A stretch of DNA of 64,000 nt, taken from assembly GCF_958979055.1 (NCBI RefSeq), contig NC_084886.1, positions 1,941,001 to 2,005,000 of the forward strand, read 5' to 3'. The notes under the pieces are model-generated. The model worked only from the letters and a program-made list of their open reading frames with translations, made no database searches and was not told the DNA's origin. This document shows, piece after piece, positions 9,379 through 20,909 of this stretch. The DNA is from Alnus glutinosa. Its lineage: Eukaryota; Streptophyta; Magnoliopsida; Fagales; Betulaceae. The translations under genes were made by a program, and so were the position numbers. Every line of letters begins with the position of its first letter. Positions within the stretch are counted from its first letter, which is position 1.

Positions 9379-11686
9379 CTCTTGTATCTGATGAATCGAA
9401 GTGCTAAACCTCAGCCAGAACTCCAGATTTTCTTTCAAACATTTTATCAAATACTGGAAGAGCCCATATCAAAACCTGAGCATGATCAATAAATCTTTTA
9501 TCACTGCCACCCATCTCCCCAGAACTTGTTCGTCTACGTGACTACGTCCATCCTCCTCAAAAGCAGATTTATTTGACTAAGAAATTGGAAAACTAAGAGA
9601 ATTAAGTTCCTCAATTTCTAAGTATAAAACCAAGAAACTAAGTTCCTCAATTTCACCTAGTTCTTTAATTTATCTTTTAAAATAAAATTAATAAAAAAAA
9701 TAATATTTTAAGATGATATGGCGAAAATACTGATGTGGCACTAATGGGAGTTGCGAAATTAGACAGAAAAGTATTGAAAGGATCCAATTCAAAATCGCAA
9801 AAAAATTAAGAAGTCAATATTAAAAATTAAAAATTGAGGAGACATTTTCAAATCGAGCTCAAACTTAAAAATTTATTATACATTAACCCTTTAATTTAAC
9901 ATGCGGCATGCCACCAAAGACATAAGTGACAAGTAAAATGTTGTCGTCTTGGACAAAGAAAAATAAACTGACATTTAGTCCCGTTTTGTTTTCCCTCTTC
10001 AGCTCTTCTTCTATTGACCGGTAACATTACCCAAGACAAAACGAAGGTCAGTGCCATGGCTGCAACCATGCAAGACACAAATACATGGAATACCCTGTTT
10101 TGAGGATAACTTCAATTCGGCTGTGGCAAAAAGTAGGCTTTGTTTGCCCACCAATAAAAAATTGACACGTAAGTTTGGAGCAAGAAAATCACATAAAAGC
10201 AAAACACCTGATTTTTTTTTTTCTCTCTCTTTGTAGTGAAATGAAGAGATCGAGGGAGAGAGATGAGAGATGGAAACCCAGCCCCGACCCCCGACCCCGA
10301 CTTCGACCCAGACAACTAAATCAGCGTAGCCCATGGAAGCCGCGCCACCATGTGGCCGACCCGAGTTCGACCTCGACCACATCGACGTTCACCATCTCCG
10401 GTTGAACCAAAATGCCGAGAGCACCCAATCACCGGACCAGATGTGATCACCGAAAACCACTAGAGGGGCGAGAGGGGAGAATGGCCAACGAAAGGGAGAG
10501 ATCCCGAGAGAGGACGAGGCTCAGTTCGGATCGGTGGCCGAATCTCTGTCGACAGTGTCAGGAGGTTGCAGGGAAGAGGATCTAGAGGCTCGCCGGTGGT
10601 TGGATCTCTGTGACTGGATCTCTATGGCTGGAGGACCGGCCGTCTAGCAACGGGGAAGAGGCAGTCAGCTGACGGGTTGGGTTGGGGAGCTTCAGTTGTT
10701 TTTTTCATATTTTTTTTCAGTCCAGGCGAACGTGCGGTGATTTGGGGTGGATTAGGGGTGGACTGGCTGACGGCAGATGGGCGGACGTGCAGTGGGGTTT
10801 TTCTCTATGTCAAGGGATTATTGGTGGGCATAAACCCCATCTTTTCTGCCACTACCGTATAGAAGGGGCTCTCCCCTGTTTTATGTTGGACAAATAGAAA
10901 CGCGTAACTCTGTTTTCACAACAATTTCAGTTAAATTACCATTTATGTCAGTTTATTAGGTGGATTGAAAATTGTGAATTTAATTATTTAATTAATACTT
11001 TAATACTCTCTCTCTCTCTCTCAACAAATGAGGTTTAACATGTGAAATATTTAAGTGAAATAGGAAGTAAACTACAGAGTTAATGTTTGAATTCAAGACC
11101 TTTGCTCTCGTACCATGTTAAATAAATCATCATTTATCTTAAAAGCTTAAACTGAAAATAGTAAGTTTAATTATTTAATTAATAATAATGTTAGTCTTCA
11201 TACCAATTTATCACACCGGCTGACACGACGTATTTTAAATGATTTTTCAATGTTAGTCACTTAAAAAAGAAAGAAAGTATAAGTCCTTTATAGTACGTCA
11301 TACATGTTCGCCAGTGTGATACGAATATGATAAATGGGGGGTTGAAGTGAGATTTGCATTAATCTCTCTAATTAATTCTTTTAACATTTATGGTTTCTGT
11401 TCATTTGCTACAAATTAACATTCTTTGCATGTTCCCATTACATACATGTTTTATATGATTGCATCAATTCTCAAAACCCAGTTTGCAAGAAACACCAATA
11501 CAGAGATCATTTCAACATTGCTGAAACCAGGATACTAAATCTGTAGACCCATTGATGCATTATCTTTGCTGTCAACTAACTACAAAATATTTGTGTTCAG
11601 AGTGCAGCCAGTATGACTGACCTGTGACGAATAATTGTGACCACCAAATCAAAATTGCTGTGCTTGGTTTTTTTTCTTTCTGATTT
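9379..11686. other. Spacer with GC-rich island and MITE
   Basis: No recognisable gene lies here. It holds copy 2 of the dispersed repeat (9899-10058), an unexplained GC-rich island (about 10230-10880) rich in CGACCCCGAC-like words, a short CT microsatellite (11006-11021), and a MITE (11186-11366). The last 200 or so bases are probably 3' UTR of the minus-strand gene that follows. Confidence 0.4.
11186..11366. mobile_element. MITE with long inverted ends
   Basis: The left arm, ending in ATTTATCACACCGGC, pairs with the right arm GCCAGTGTGATACGAATATG, and outward the pairing continues to TAATGTTAGTCTT against its partner TTAATGCAAATCT. The element is about 180 bp with no coding capacity. Its ends resemble the GAGTAATGCTA family found elsewhere in the window. 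Confidence 0.5.
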
Positions 11687-12418
11687 TCACATCGCCGCGT
11701 CTGAAGCAGAATGTCTCCTCGAGCTCCCTTTGTCCCCTCTTCCAGGGTTCATGAGCCATCCCGACTCGAACAATTCTAGAATTGGATCATTTTTGCTTTT
11801 ATCTGCATTGGTTTTCTCATTGATCTTCTCCATCTTTTCAACTTCTTCCTTTGATTTCTTTTCCACGTTTTCCTTTGTCCCCTTCTCTAGTACCTCCTCG
11901 TACGTGTCTTCCACAACGCCTGAATCAACTGTCTTGCTGTCTGTCTCTGCAGGCTGGTGTGCTACATCAACCATGATATCCTTTTCCCTTGCACTTCCCG
12001 ACTCCCAGTGAGTCAATGTAGCGATCAAGAAGTTCAGCCACGAGACAGCTTGGACAAGCGCGCAATCAAAGCCAAGTTGGTGGAGAATCTCAGGAGCTCT
12101 GTCCAAAGCATCATCAAACTTTTCTGGGAAAGTTGCTATGATCTGGACAAGGTAGTCAATCCTGTCGAATACGTAGGTTGATGGGGGAAACAATTTCTCC
12201 ATGACGTTTTCAACGACTAGGATGTAATCGTCGGCAAAGGAGAGGATCGCTAGCCATTGATATTGCAGGGCATAGAGTAGTGGACTGGCAAATGTGGCTA
12301 CCCTTCTTGTCGTCGAACCTATTGGTCCGTTAAAAGCTTGAGCTTTTTCGTAAGCACTATGAGCAATCGCCAGTAGTGAAGCTCCACACGTGTGCAATGG
12401 ACGATGCCTGGAACTCAT
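11687..12418 (-). CDS. REF/SRPP-like (rubber elongation factor family) protein, tentative
   Basis: A single-exon gene of 243 codons on the minus strand, starting MSSRHRPLHTCGASLLAIAH. The N-terminal half (about residues 10-130) is helical and resembles the REF/SRPP domain in its layout: a SAYEKAQAFNGPIG segment aligns with the family's YEYAKENSGPLKPG-type region, followed by amphipathic segments (SPLLYALQYQWLAILSFADD, VFDRIDYLVQIIATFPEKFD). REF/SRPP relatives coat lipid droplets or rubber particles and are linked to stress tolerance. The C-terminal 90 residues are charged and low in complexity, rich in Glu and Lys (KENVEKKSKEEVEKMEKINE). I see no transmembrane segment or signal peptide. The length fits this plant family, but the domain match is by eye and weak; it could be a separate plant-specific family. 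That it is a real gene is more certain. Confidence 0.55.
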   Translation of the reverse strand: MSSRHRPLHTCGASLLAIAHSAYEKAQAFNGPIGSTTRRVATFASPLLYALQYQWLAILSFADDYILVVENVMEKLFPPSTYVFDRIDYLVQIIATFPEKFDDALDRAPEILHQLGFDCALVQAVSWLNFLIATLTHWESGSAREKDIMVDVAHQPAETDSKTVDSGVVEDTYEEVLEKGTKENVEKKSKEEVEKMEKINEKTNADKSKNDPILELFESGWLMNPGRGDKGSSRRHSASDAAM

Positions 12419-14259
12419 TCTGGCTGTTGCTTTTGGCTCCTTAGCAATTCAAGTCAAATGTGAGGAGAAGACTATAAGCATCTTCATCATTTCATCATTT
12501 TCATGGCAGATGTGAATTATAATAGCTAATTTTTTAATAGAAAATTATTTTATCTCTCTAATTAATAATTAACATTTTCAAGGCAATGCTAATCATCTAA
12601 TTAATCACGGACATGTATTTTTTTTTTTCTTCAGAAAAATAAAGACATACTTTTTTTTCTTTCTTTTTAATCAAGAAATATTTATTTAAGAAAAAAACCA
12701 TGTTTGGTTGCTGATAAATCAAGGGAAAAGGAAGAGAAACAAAAATCAGAACATTGATGAACAAAGTGAGTTTAATCCTAAGAAAGAGAGATTTGAAGTG
12801 ATGATCACGGATTTAAAAAATGAAGACCCATCTCAAATAATTATATAAAACACAATTGAGTATAGAATTTACTTTTTAATATATCAGAACTGTTGGAATA
12901 TAAATTAAATAATTAAATTCATTTATTTTTATTAGTTTAAACTTTTTGGAATAATAATTAGTGATTTAATATGAATCAAACGTGTAAGAAAGTAGTAGAA
13001 TAAATGATAATTTAACAAGAACAACCTACAAACTTTAATTTCAAAGAAATTCAAAGAAAAATAATATTAAATCAAGATAGAATCATCATCAAAAAAGAAA
13101 AAGAAAAGGATTGCTTAATCATACCTTTGACGAAAAAGACATATTATCGGAATCCAGAATCCTCTCCCCTGCAAAAACTGATAAAAAGATGATTAAAAGG
13201 TTCCATTTAAAGGTGGGAAACAACTTACGGTATCGGTGCCAAATGAAGTGGCTGGTATATATTTTTTAGCGGGAGAATCTCGTTTACGGTTGTGGGGGGT
13301 TTGTTCATTTGGTGGGTAGTGATTTCATGGTGGCACCGTGGCAATACACAGTGGCCCTTGCCTCCACGCCTTGTAAAAGTTCGACACCTGTTATTCCCAT
13401 GTCAGTGTTGTGGCTTAACAGCCAAACGCTGCGTATTACTATAAAAAAAAAAAAACTTAACTTTTTAACAATTTCAGATATTCAATATATTAAATATTCT
13501 AAAATAGAATAAAAAATAATTATTTAAATAATTTTTATTAATTAAAAATTACTTTTATGTGCTATTTAAAGTAAAAAATAGGGTAAAGTCCACGTATCTT
13601 CCTCAAACACCCAATTGACAATATCTCTCTAAATTACAAAAAATTGTTAATGTTCTCTCAATAATAAAAATACCCTTAATGAAATAAAAAAAATACTAAA
13701 AAATTCAAAAATAAAAAAGAAACTAAAATTAAAAAAAAAAAAAAAACTAAAAGACACATAAAAATTAAGGGTGGCCAAATTTTAAAATTAAAAGAAATAT
13801 TAAAAAAAGTTTTCGGAAGTTATTTAACTCTAGTAATTTAAATCAAATTTAGAAGATGATCTTGTTAACGGTCGCTAAAGCCATTGATGTTGATAGGACA
13901 ACACAATTCATCTTAATTGATTTGCAGATTCAAAACATGCAATTTAGAAAACAATGATTTTAAAAAGTACAATTTGAAAACATAAATTTAAAAAACATAG
14001 ATAAATATTTGATAAAATTATGTTTGACCTTTAAATCGTGCGTTTTTAAAAATACAAATTTTTCTACGTTTTCAAACTTGATAAAAAAAAAATTATTTTA
14101 ATAAAAAAATGAATATTAATTTTTATATAGTTTTCTTTTAGAATTTTATTTAATATTAATATTATTATATAGTTATCTTGATAAAAAAAAAAAAAATTAA
14201 AGAAAAAAAAAATGGACTATACCCCTCCCTTGTCCAACCCAAGTCTCACTATGTAAAGA
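12419..14259. other. Very AT-rich spacer
   Basis: Shared upstream region of the divergent REF-like (-) and OTU (+) genes. It is full of A/T runs. The stretch 13900-14090 has GCAATTTAGAAAAC-like and GTGCGTTTTTAAAAAT-like words that recur at 44030-44310 and 48081-48341 and is probably an old copy of that MITE family. No gene is seen. Confidence 0.4.
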
Positions 14260-17200
14260 ATGGAATTCGATTCTCTGACGGTGGCTTTCGCACCACAGCT
14301 CAGAAAAGTTGTAAACGAGTGGTTCTCTTATCACTTGTGCAATGATCAAAGTCAAGAATCACGTACTGCTAATTATCAAGGTTCATATCATTTTGCACAT
14401 TGCCTGCTACTGCTTAGTCTTTGTATGCACATGGTTTTCTCCTTATCATCTGCTCGAACAATGCAGAAGTCGGAAACTTCGCTTGGTAAGTGTCATCAGT
14501 TTTCACGTTTCATCTCCTCCTTTTGATTAAGCTAGACAAAAGGCTTAAACTACTTATATGCTTTGCTTCTTGCATTTGGCTTTGCATCCATGCTTTTCTT
14601 GCAGCATATGTCTTCATTATTTGGTTATGATCTTCCTTTCTGGTTTTTGAGTGCATGTGATCTTTTTTCTTCTAAGGTTTGAGAAATTGTGGTGATTATT
14701 ATGGATTCTGACCTAGGTCTGTCTCTTTCTCTCTTTTTCAATTTTTTCCTTTCTTAATTTCAAGAATCATTGCAAATTGTTTGTGATTAGTGATCTTCCT
14801 TTCGTAAGAGATGTACCTTTTTTTTTATGGCAGTTCTGAAGTTCTTTAGAACTATAGTAAAATCCTTTTTTTTTTTTTCTTCTTTCAATTGTGTACTTTT
14901 GGGGGATGCATATTGTTGGCTATATCTCAGAAACCATTTTTTCTTTTTGATGAGCTGCCTCACCCCTTAGCTATCTATACTTACGTAATGGTTCATGAAA
15001 GAATAGTAATTCGAAGTTTGAATTGAGTATTAATTAGTTGTTAAGCTGTAATGTTCTCGAAGAGATAAGTTGCATATGACATCCTATAAAGTTAGTTTCA
15101 CATTGAAAAGATAAATTGCCCATATTTGAGTGGGCAGAGTATACAAATGATCATGAGTACTAAGTCATACATTATTCTTTTGTGAATACACTTGTTAGAT
15201 TTGTGTCCCACATTTGTAAAACCGTAAAAGACCTTCAATTAAGCAGATTAAGAATTCGATTGTAAAATTGGGTTGTGTTTTTCGCTGTTGGATGATGCTC
15301 GTGAAATTCTGAACTTGTTAAATATCATTGAATTATGTATATAAACTCTTGGACACCCTCTCCCTTGCAAGTCAGTTTGGCATTTTCCTCCGTTCTGCTG
15401 AATTTATTAGTGGCATGAGATCAATCTGTTCATGCTGTAAACAGAACCATCTACTTTTCTGTAAATTTAAAGCCGGCAGAAAAGGCGTGTATATGTATGT
15501 ATGTATGTATGCAGTGCCGGCTCTATCCTTAGGCGACTTAGGCGGTAGCCTAAGGCCCCCGAGAAAAGAAGGCCCCAAAAAATACATTTGTTAAGGCCCA
15601 ATTATAGTCTAATAAAACATTTAAAAAAAAAAAAAATGTAGTCTAATGCGATTCTGAAAAAATAAAAAACAGAAAAGAAGAAGTATTATTATTTATCTCT
15701 TTTTTGGGAGACTCTTCAACTCCCATTAACAAAAAAATTCAAATGCCAAGAACACAACTATTAATACCAAAACAAATGGTTATTAATTATCTCCACTTTG
15801 GAAGATTTAACTCCACAAAAATCAAAACAAATGGTCATTAATTATCTCCACTTTGGAAGATTTAACTCCACAAAAATCGATCGTTAGAACACAATAAGTT
15901 GGCAAAAAAGAAGAAAAAAAAGAAGTGCATTATCTCACACTTAGAAGACTTTAGAACTTCCGCATAGAAAAATGAACCATCGGGCTCAAAACCACAAATA
16001 TGAAGTTTTTTTTTTGTTGAAAAAAGGAAGACACAAATCTTACTTTCAGAACAATCTCTCCCACAAATTACCAAGACCACTCTTTGAAATGCTCTACAAT
16101 TTTCTCCAGCAGCCAGATGATAGGAAAGATCGCCGTAGCAGCTTGTTCGCTTTATCACCAGCCGCCTCTCACCTCCTCTTTGCCTCTCCTTCAGCAATCT
16201 CTCGTACCCAAGGTCAGATCTGCAACTTCTTTTTCGATTTCTTTTTGATATTTAGAGGTCTTCTAGATCTTTCTTGAAGTTCTTCCATAGTTTGCTTTCA
16301 ATATTTTATGCTCTCAGACTTTTTCTTTTAAGGCAACAAGATATAAAGACAAAAAAATGCACAACCACACCTTTTCGTTTTTGTATTTTTTGGTCATCAG
16401 GAATGTGTGGCTATTGAACAGCCACGTTTCCTCTCTTTTTTCCGGTCATTGGAGAGCTGGGATCTTACTCCAATTTGGGGGCATTTTTTTTCCCTCTCTT
16501 ATATGACAACTTTGTCAACAAAAAAAAATAAAAAAACTTTTAAGTACTTAAAATAAATAAATAAATAAAATACAAAAACTGAAGTACTTCAACTTGTTGC
16601 GAAGAAGCTTGAAGAAATTCTCAACAATCAAACGGAAATTTGAAATTTGAAATTTTTATTGAATAATAAAATTATGAAGAAAAAAAAACTTTTATATAGA
16701 TTTATTACCTACTAGCAGTATAACATTGAAAAGAATAATTTTAAATAAAAATATAAAATAAAAAAAATTATTTAATATTTAAATATAAAAAAGCCTAATT
16801 TAAAATTCTCGCCTTAGGCCCCAAAATACAACGAGCCGGCCCTGTATGTATGTTTGAGCGAGTGCCTGTTTTGGATAGCTAACAATTCCATTTATTGCTT
16901 GACTTCATCAATACATTGACATGCTATATATTTGATTGGTAAAGGCATACCCGGAGATGGAAGATGTTTATTCCGGTCTGTCGTTCATGGTGCTCTCCTG
17001 AGAGCAGGGAAGTCATCTCCAAGTGAGGGCCATCAGAAAGAACTTGCAGATGAGCTCAGAGCTAAAGTACAACATAAACTTACGTTTAATGATTTCACAA
17101 GGAGAGTGATGCTTTGTTAGCATGTTTCAGCTTTTAGCTCTTTGGCATTTTCTGTTGAGCTGTTCAATGTGGTGTCTAGGGAACTGTCTAGTTTACATAA

Positions 17201-19588
17201 AACATATTAATTGGGAACTTGTTTGACTCGTACCAATTACTGAACATACTTGCAGACCAGCTTTTTCAGTTGTGAATAGAGTAGAAATTGATTTTTATTT
17301 ATTTATTTTTTTTTTAGAGAATTTCACTTATAATTCTTAAACTTTCACCCATTTTAAAAGAAGATACTTAAATTTTAAAATGTCTCAATTTAATAGAAAG
17401 TTTCAATCTTAGTCATTCGTTAAAATTTTCCGTTAAATCTTGTTAAAATTTTCATAATACTCCTCATTTTTTTTTTTTTTTATTTATAAAAAAATGAAAA
17501 AAAAATTGTAAGTGTTGGTTAGAATTTAAAAGAATTTACAAAAATACCTATGCTTGAATCTTTGAAAATTTTTATAAATTTTTTTTAAAAAATAAACACA
17601 GTGGTATTTTAAAAATTTTGATAAGATTTAACGGAAAATTCTAACAGAGGACTGAAATTGAAATTTTCTGAAAAATGAATATCCTAAATTGATATATTTT
17701 AAAATTTAGGTACCTTATATCAAAATGAGTTAAAATTCAGGAGTTAAAAGTGAATTGCTGAGGGTAGAAATTGATTTTTTTTTTTTTTTAAAAAAAAATT
17801 ATTTCATGCAACTTTTCGAGATCTACAAGATGGTGAAGACAGTTTATCCAAAAAGATTTAAAAAAATGCTGCTAAATACCAAAGACACGTTTGTTTCGTA
17901 TAAAAGCCCCCTAAAATTATTTCGAAATGTGTAATGGGGCAAATAGAGTAAAAGTTAAAGTTAGCTTTTTTATACCTTTTTCATTTAATTGCATTTTCTT
18001 TCCTGCATGCCCAATAACCCAATCAAGTTTTTTCATGACTTTTATCCTTTCGTTTTGGTAAACTATTTCAGTCCATTCTTTCTGGTCATCCTTTCTTACA
18101 AAGAAAACGTTACATGGTTTCGACAGGTGGTAGATGAATTCGTTAAGAGGCGAGCAGAAACTGAATGGTAAATTTTCTTGAGACTACTCGGTGAGACCGT
18201 GGCGTCATTTTGAATTGCTTTGAAATACAGTAGGGTGGTTGGGGAAGAGGACTGCCCTGTCTATACCATACCATTGTAATTTGTCAATTTTTGACACAAT
18301 TCATGAAGTCGACACAAACACAGTACGAAATCAATATATTAGAGTGAGGAGTTTGGTCCATTTAGTTAAATGGGTCAAGTCCGGTTGTTTTGTATAATCT
18401 TATACTATACCATGCTTTGACACGGTTCAAACTTGGCACTCAAACACGAATTGCCACCCTTTAATACATTACAGAATTCACAAATCCTGATGAGTTCCTG
18501 CCTAGAGTTGCAAATGAAAGAATTTTAATAATACTCATTTCAGCAAGTTTTCAAGCCTTCATTCACTGGCAGGTTTCTTGAAGGTGATTTTGACACGTAT
18601 GTTGTACAGATGCGACAGCCCCACATTTGGGGAGGAGAGCCTGAGTTGCTGATGGCATCCCATGTTCTACAGTAAGCTCCTTCTCTTCTCTTCAAGAATC
18701 GTCCCCATAGAATCCCAATGACTTGGGTGTCGCTAGGAGTTTTCATTGAGCCCTGTAAAAAATGATCTGAAACAGATTGCCCTGTGTTTTTTTTTATGGA
18801 CTTTGGCATTACATTATCATGACACAATTTTCCATTTAGGATGCCAATCACTGTTTACATGAAGGACAAGAATTCTGGTAGCCTCAAAATTATAGCTGAA
18901 TATGGTCAAGAATATGGTAAGGATAACCCCGTCCGTGTCCTTTATCATGGTTATGGACACTACGACGCGTTGCGGAGCCCAAGTGTTGGTGCAGAATCCA
19001 AACTGTAAGATCTCTTGCTTCCCTGTTAATGTATGTTTTACAGCTCAACTGCGTCTGCATGCATTAGAAATGCTTAGATGAATCCATTTTTGTGGTTTCT
19101 TTCTTATGTTTATCCTGCAAATACTCATTTTTAGTGCTTGCTCTAGGTGAACTATAAAGTCGTCTCGAAAACATGAATTTGTGTTGTTTTTATTGTTCAT
19201 AGACCGGCTAGGTATCATCCATCAATCTCTGCTCCAATTCAGGCAATCAGTTGTGAGAGAGTTTTAATGAGATCCACTTATTTGAATAGGTGAATCATGT
19301 ATTTTGAATTGTCTGAACACCTGCCTGAACAAATAGGCCTCATTGGGCCTCTCTTATTGGAGAATTGAGTAGGCTATACTTCCGTCAACTACTTGCAGCC
19401 AATTCCGATCCCATCGTTCATCGTTTATTTGTTTGTTAGTGGTCCCTTTAATGGGACTTTTATGATTTAGATTTTGATGCAACAATTTTTAAGTAGGGAC
19501 TGGAAAATATTGATGAAATAGTACTGATGTCTTATGAGTTTCCTTGTGGGTTATTGGCAGGTACAAGAAAAGATCGATGAAGGGATAG
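14260..19588 (+). CDS. OTU-domain deubiquitinating cysteine protease (plant OTU4-like)
   Basis: Six exons join in frame: 14260-14485, 16945-17066, 18127-18167, 18573-18671, 18840-19004, 19561-19588, total 226 residues plus stop. All introns are GT-AG. Residues 76-83 read GIPGDGRC, placing the catalytic Asp at 80 and Cys at 83. The OTU core continues through RAGKSSPSEGHQKELADELR, VKRRAETEW, GDFDTYVVQMRQPHIWGGEPE, MASHVLQMPITVY and YHGYGHYDAL, with the catalytic His at 203. All three catalytic positions are present. The enzyme should cleave ubiquitin chains. The first 75 residues are not conserved as far as I can see, with a hydrophobic stretch (HFAHCLLLLSLCMHMVFSLS, about 44-63) that could be a membrane or targeting segment. 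Exon 1 is inferred because its frame and phase fit exactly (codon G/GC); this is the least certain join. Intron 1 carries a 1.3-kb hAT element and intron 2 a hairpin element. Confidence 0.85.
15512..16844 (+). mobile_element. hAT-type non-autonomous element with 8-bp target duplication
   Basis: The ends are CAGTGCCGGCTCT and, reversed, CAGGGCCGGCTCG, and the element is flanked by exact copies of TATGTATG (15504-15511 and 16845-16852). An 8-bp duplication and CAGxG ends are hAT traits. The 1333-bp interior encodes no transposase. It includes two near-identical 55-bp tandem units (15769-15823, 15824-15878). It lies in intron 1 of the OTU gene, and a reversed second copy is at 7790-9378. Confidence 0.85.
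15769..15878. repeat. Two tandem 55-bp units
   Basis: Each unit contains TTAATTATCTCCACTTTGG and AGATTTAACTCCACAAAAAT; they differ at a single base. The duplication lies inside the hAT element and is recent. Confidence 0.9.
17297..17763 (-). mobile_element. Hairpin (foldback) element with retroposon-like flanks
   Basis: Two arms of about 150 bp pair with each other: the left carries GAATTTCACTTATAATTC and TTTTCCGTTAAATCTTGT, and the right arm reversed carries CAATTCACTTTTAACTCC and TTTTCCGTTAAATCTTAT. Flanks are direct repeats of GTAGAAATTGATTTTT (17281-17296 and 17764-17779), and the left side adds a T-rich run, which on the minus strand is an A-rich tail. It lies in intron 2 of the OTU gene. 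No coding capacity. Confidence 0.65.
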
Positions 19589-20909
19589 TTGCAGTAGACT
19601 AGAGTCAGCTTTCAGCTTTGGAATCTTGAAGTGTACCCATGTCCAGCCTGCGCCATGCTAGAAATGAATCCCTTTTTTATTTGGTGTTGGAAATTACATT
19701 ATTTCTTCATGAATTTGAAACCACCTCCTAAGAAATTCTAACCTTCGTTCTGAAATTAAATTACAATTTGCCGTTTCCTGGTGAGGATTATGGATTTGCC
19801 ACTGCCAATTAATACGTTCCAGTTTCCTTTAATTTGGTATAAAACATGTCATGAGAAGTCAGAATGGCCTAAATAGGATGATTGTCAAGATATGATCCTT
19901 TTGAAGTATAAGAAAAATATAGCTAAGAAGTATAAGAAAAATGCTAGACCTACAATTGTCTTACAACTTCTTGGCGTGGCACCGCCACGTATGTTTTGGG
20001 AGGTAAGGGCAAAAATGCGGGTAGATAATAATCACCTACGTTTGCCATCTGCACCTAATCACTATTCGCATATGCAGATGTGAATACAATTTTAGGGTAT
20101 GCAAATTCGGTTAATAATCACATCCACATTTTCTTTATATATATATATATATATATATAATTAAATTCACTAAAACGACGTCGTTTTGGATTCGATAAGT
20201 TTAAAATCTTTAGGTTATGTTAAGTTTTTTTCATTATCATCTCAAAGTTATACCTCACTACATTTACTATTTCTTTTTCTCTTTTTTTTTGAGTAATTAA
20301 AAATGTCGATTACTTTATGAAACAATGACCATATATGGCTGATAATCATAAATTATCTAACAAGTGAAACTTTAATTTATTTAAACTTACATATAATAAT
20401 AACCGCATTATTTAAGCTTGCATATAGATTTAAATAGTGATCCAAAATGACCATACCGCATATGCGGATAGCGAATAATAACTGCATTTAATAACACAAT
20501 AACCACGCCGTTGCAGATACCTACAAATGATAACTGCATTATGCGGATGCGGATGCAGATATTACTAATAACCCCATCTGCATCTGCATTTTCATCCCCT
20601 AATTGTCACGTTAACTCAAAAAAATTTGCCCATACCTTTGAAGGTGGTCGCAGCCACCTCCTGCTTGCCATTTGGTGGCCACGATCACTAGATGACTCGC
20701 AGCCACCAGATTGTGTGGTCCGACCACTCCGGTTGGTGGTGGGGTGCGCGGACAAGGAGTGGGGTGTAAACTTTTTTCTGCCACGTCTCAGGGAAATTAA
20801 GGTTGTAAAATGGTTGTAAATTAATGTAACATTACTCAAAGTAAAAATAATAGACATGTTAAAGTATAAATCACCAACAACTAAAACACCGGCCAATAGC
20901 ACCGCCAGA
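19589..20909. other. 3' UTR of the OTU gene and transposon-filled spacer
   Basis: After about 200 bp of probable 3' UTR the spacer is mostly the nested MITE-like sequence described at 19936-20837. No gene is seen. Confidence 0.4.
19936..20837. mobile_element. Probable nested MITEs
   Basis: Outer ends AAAATGCTAGACCTACAATT and, reversed from the right, GAGTAATGTTACATTAATTT share the GAGTAATGYTA family pattern and a nearby TTACAAC word. Inside, about 20092-20599 has hAT-like ends (TAGGGTATGCAAATT and, reversed, TAGGGGATGAAAATG) and repeated GCGGATGCGGATGCAGAT-type words. The boundaries are approximate. Confidence 0.4.

Noticed and set aside
8865-9492. Phe/Lys-rich open frames
   Set aside because: They come from long T runs in the hAT element's tandem units.
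9896-10405. Open frames around the GC-rich island as genes
   Set aside because: Short, overlapping on both strands, with no start context, no domain and no splicing partners.
13309-13512. Short frame in the spacer upstream of the OTU gene
   Set aside because: Runs into an A-rich stretch and has no recognisable domain or gene context.
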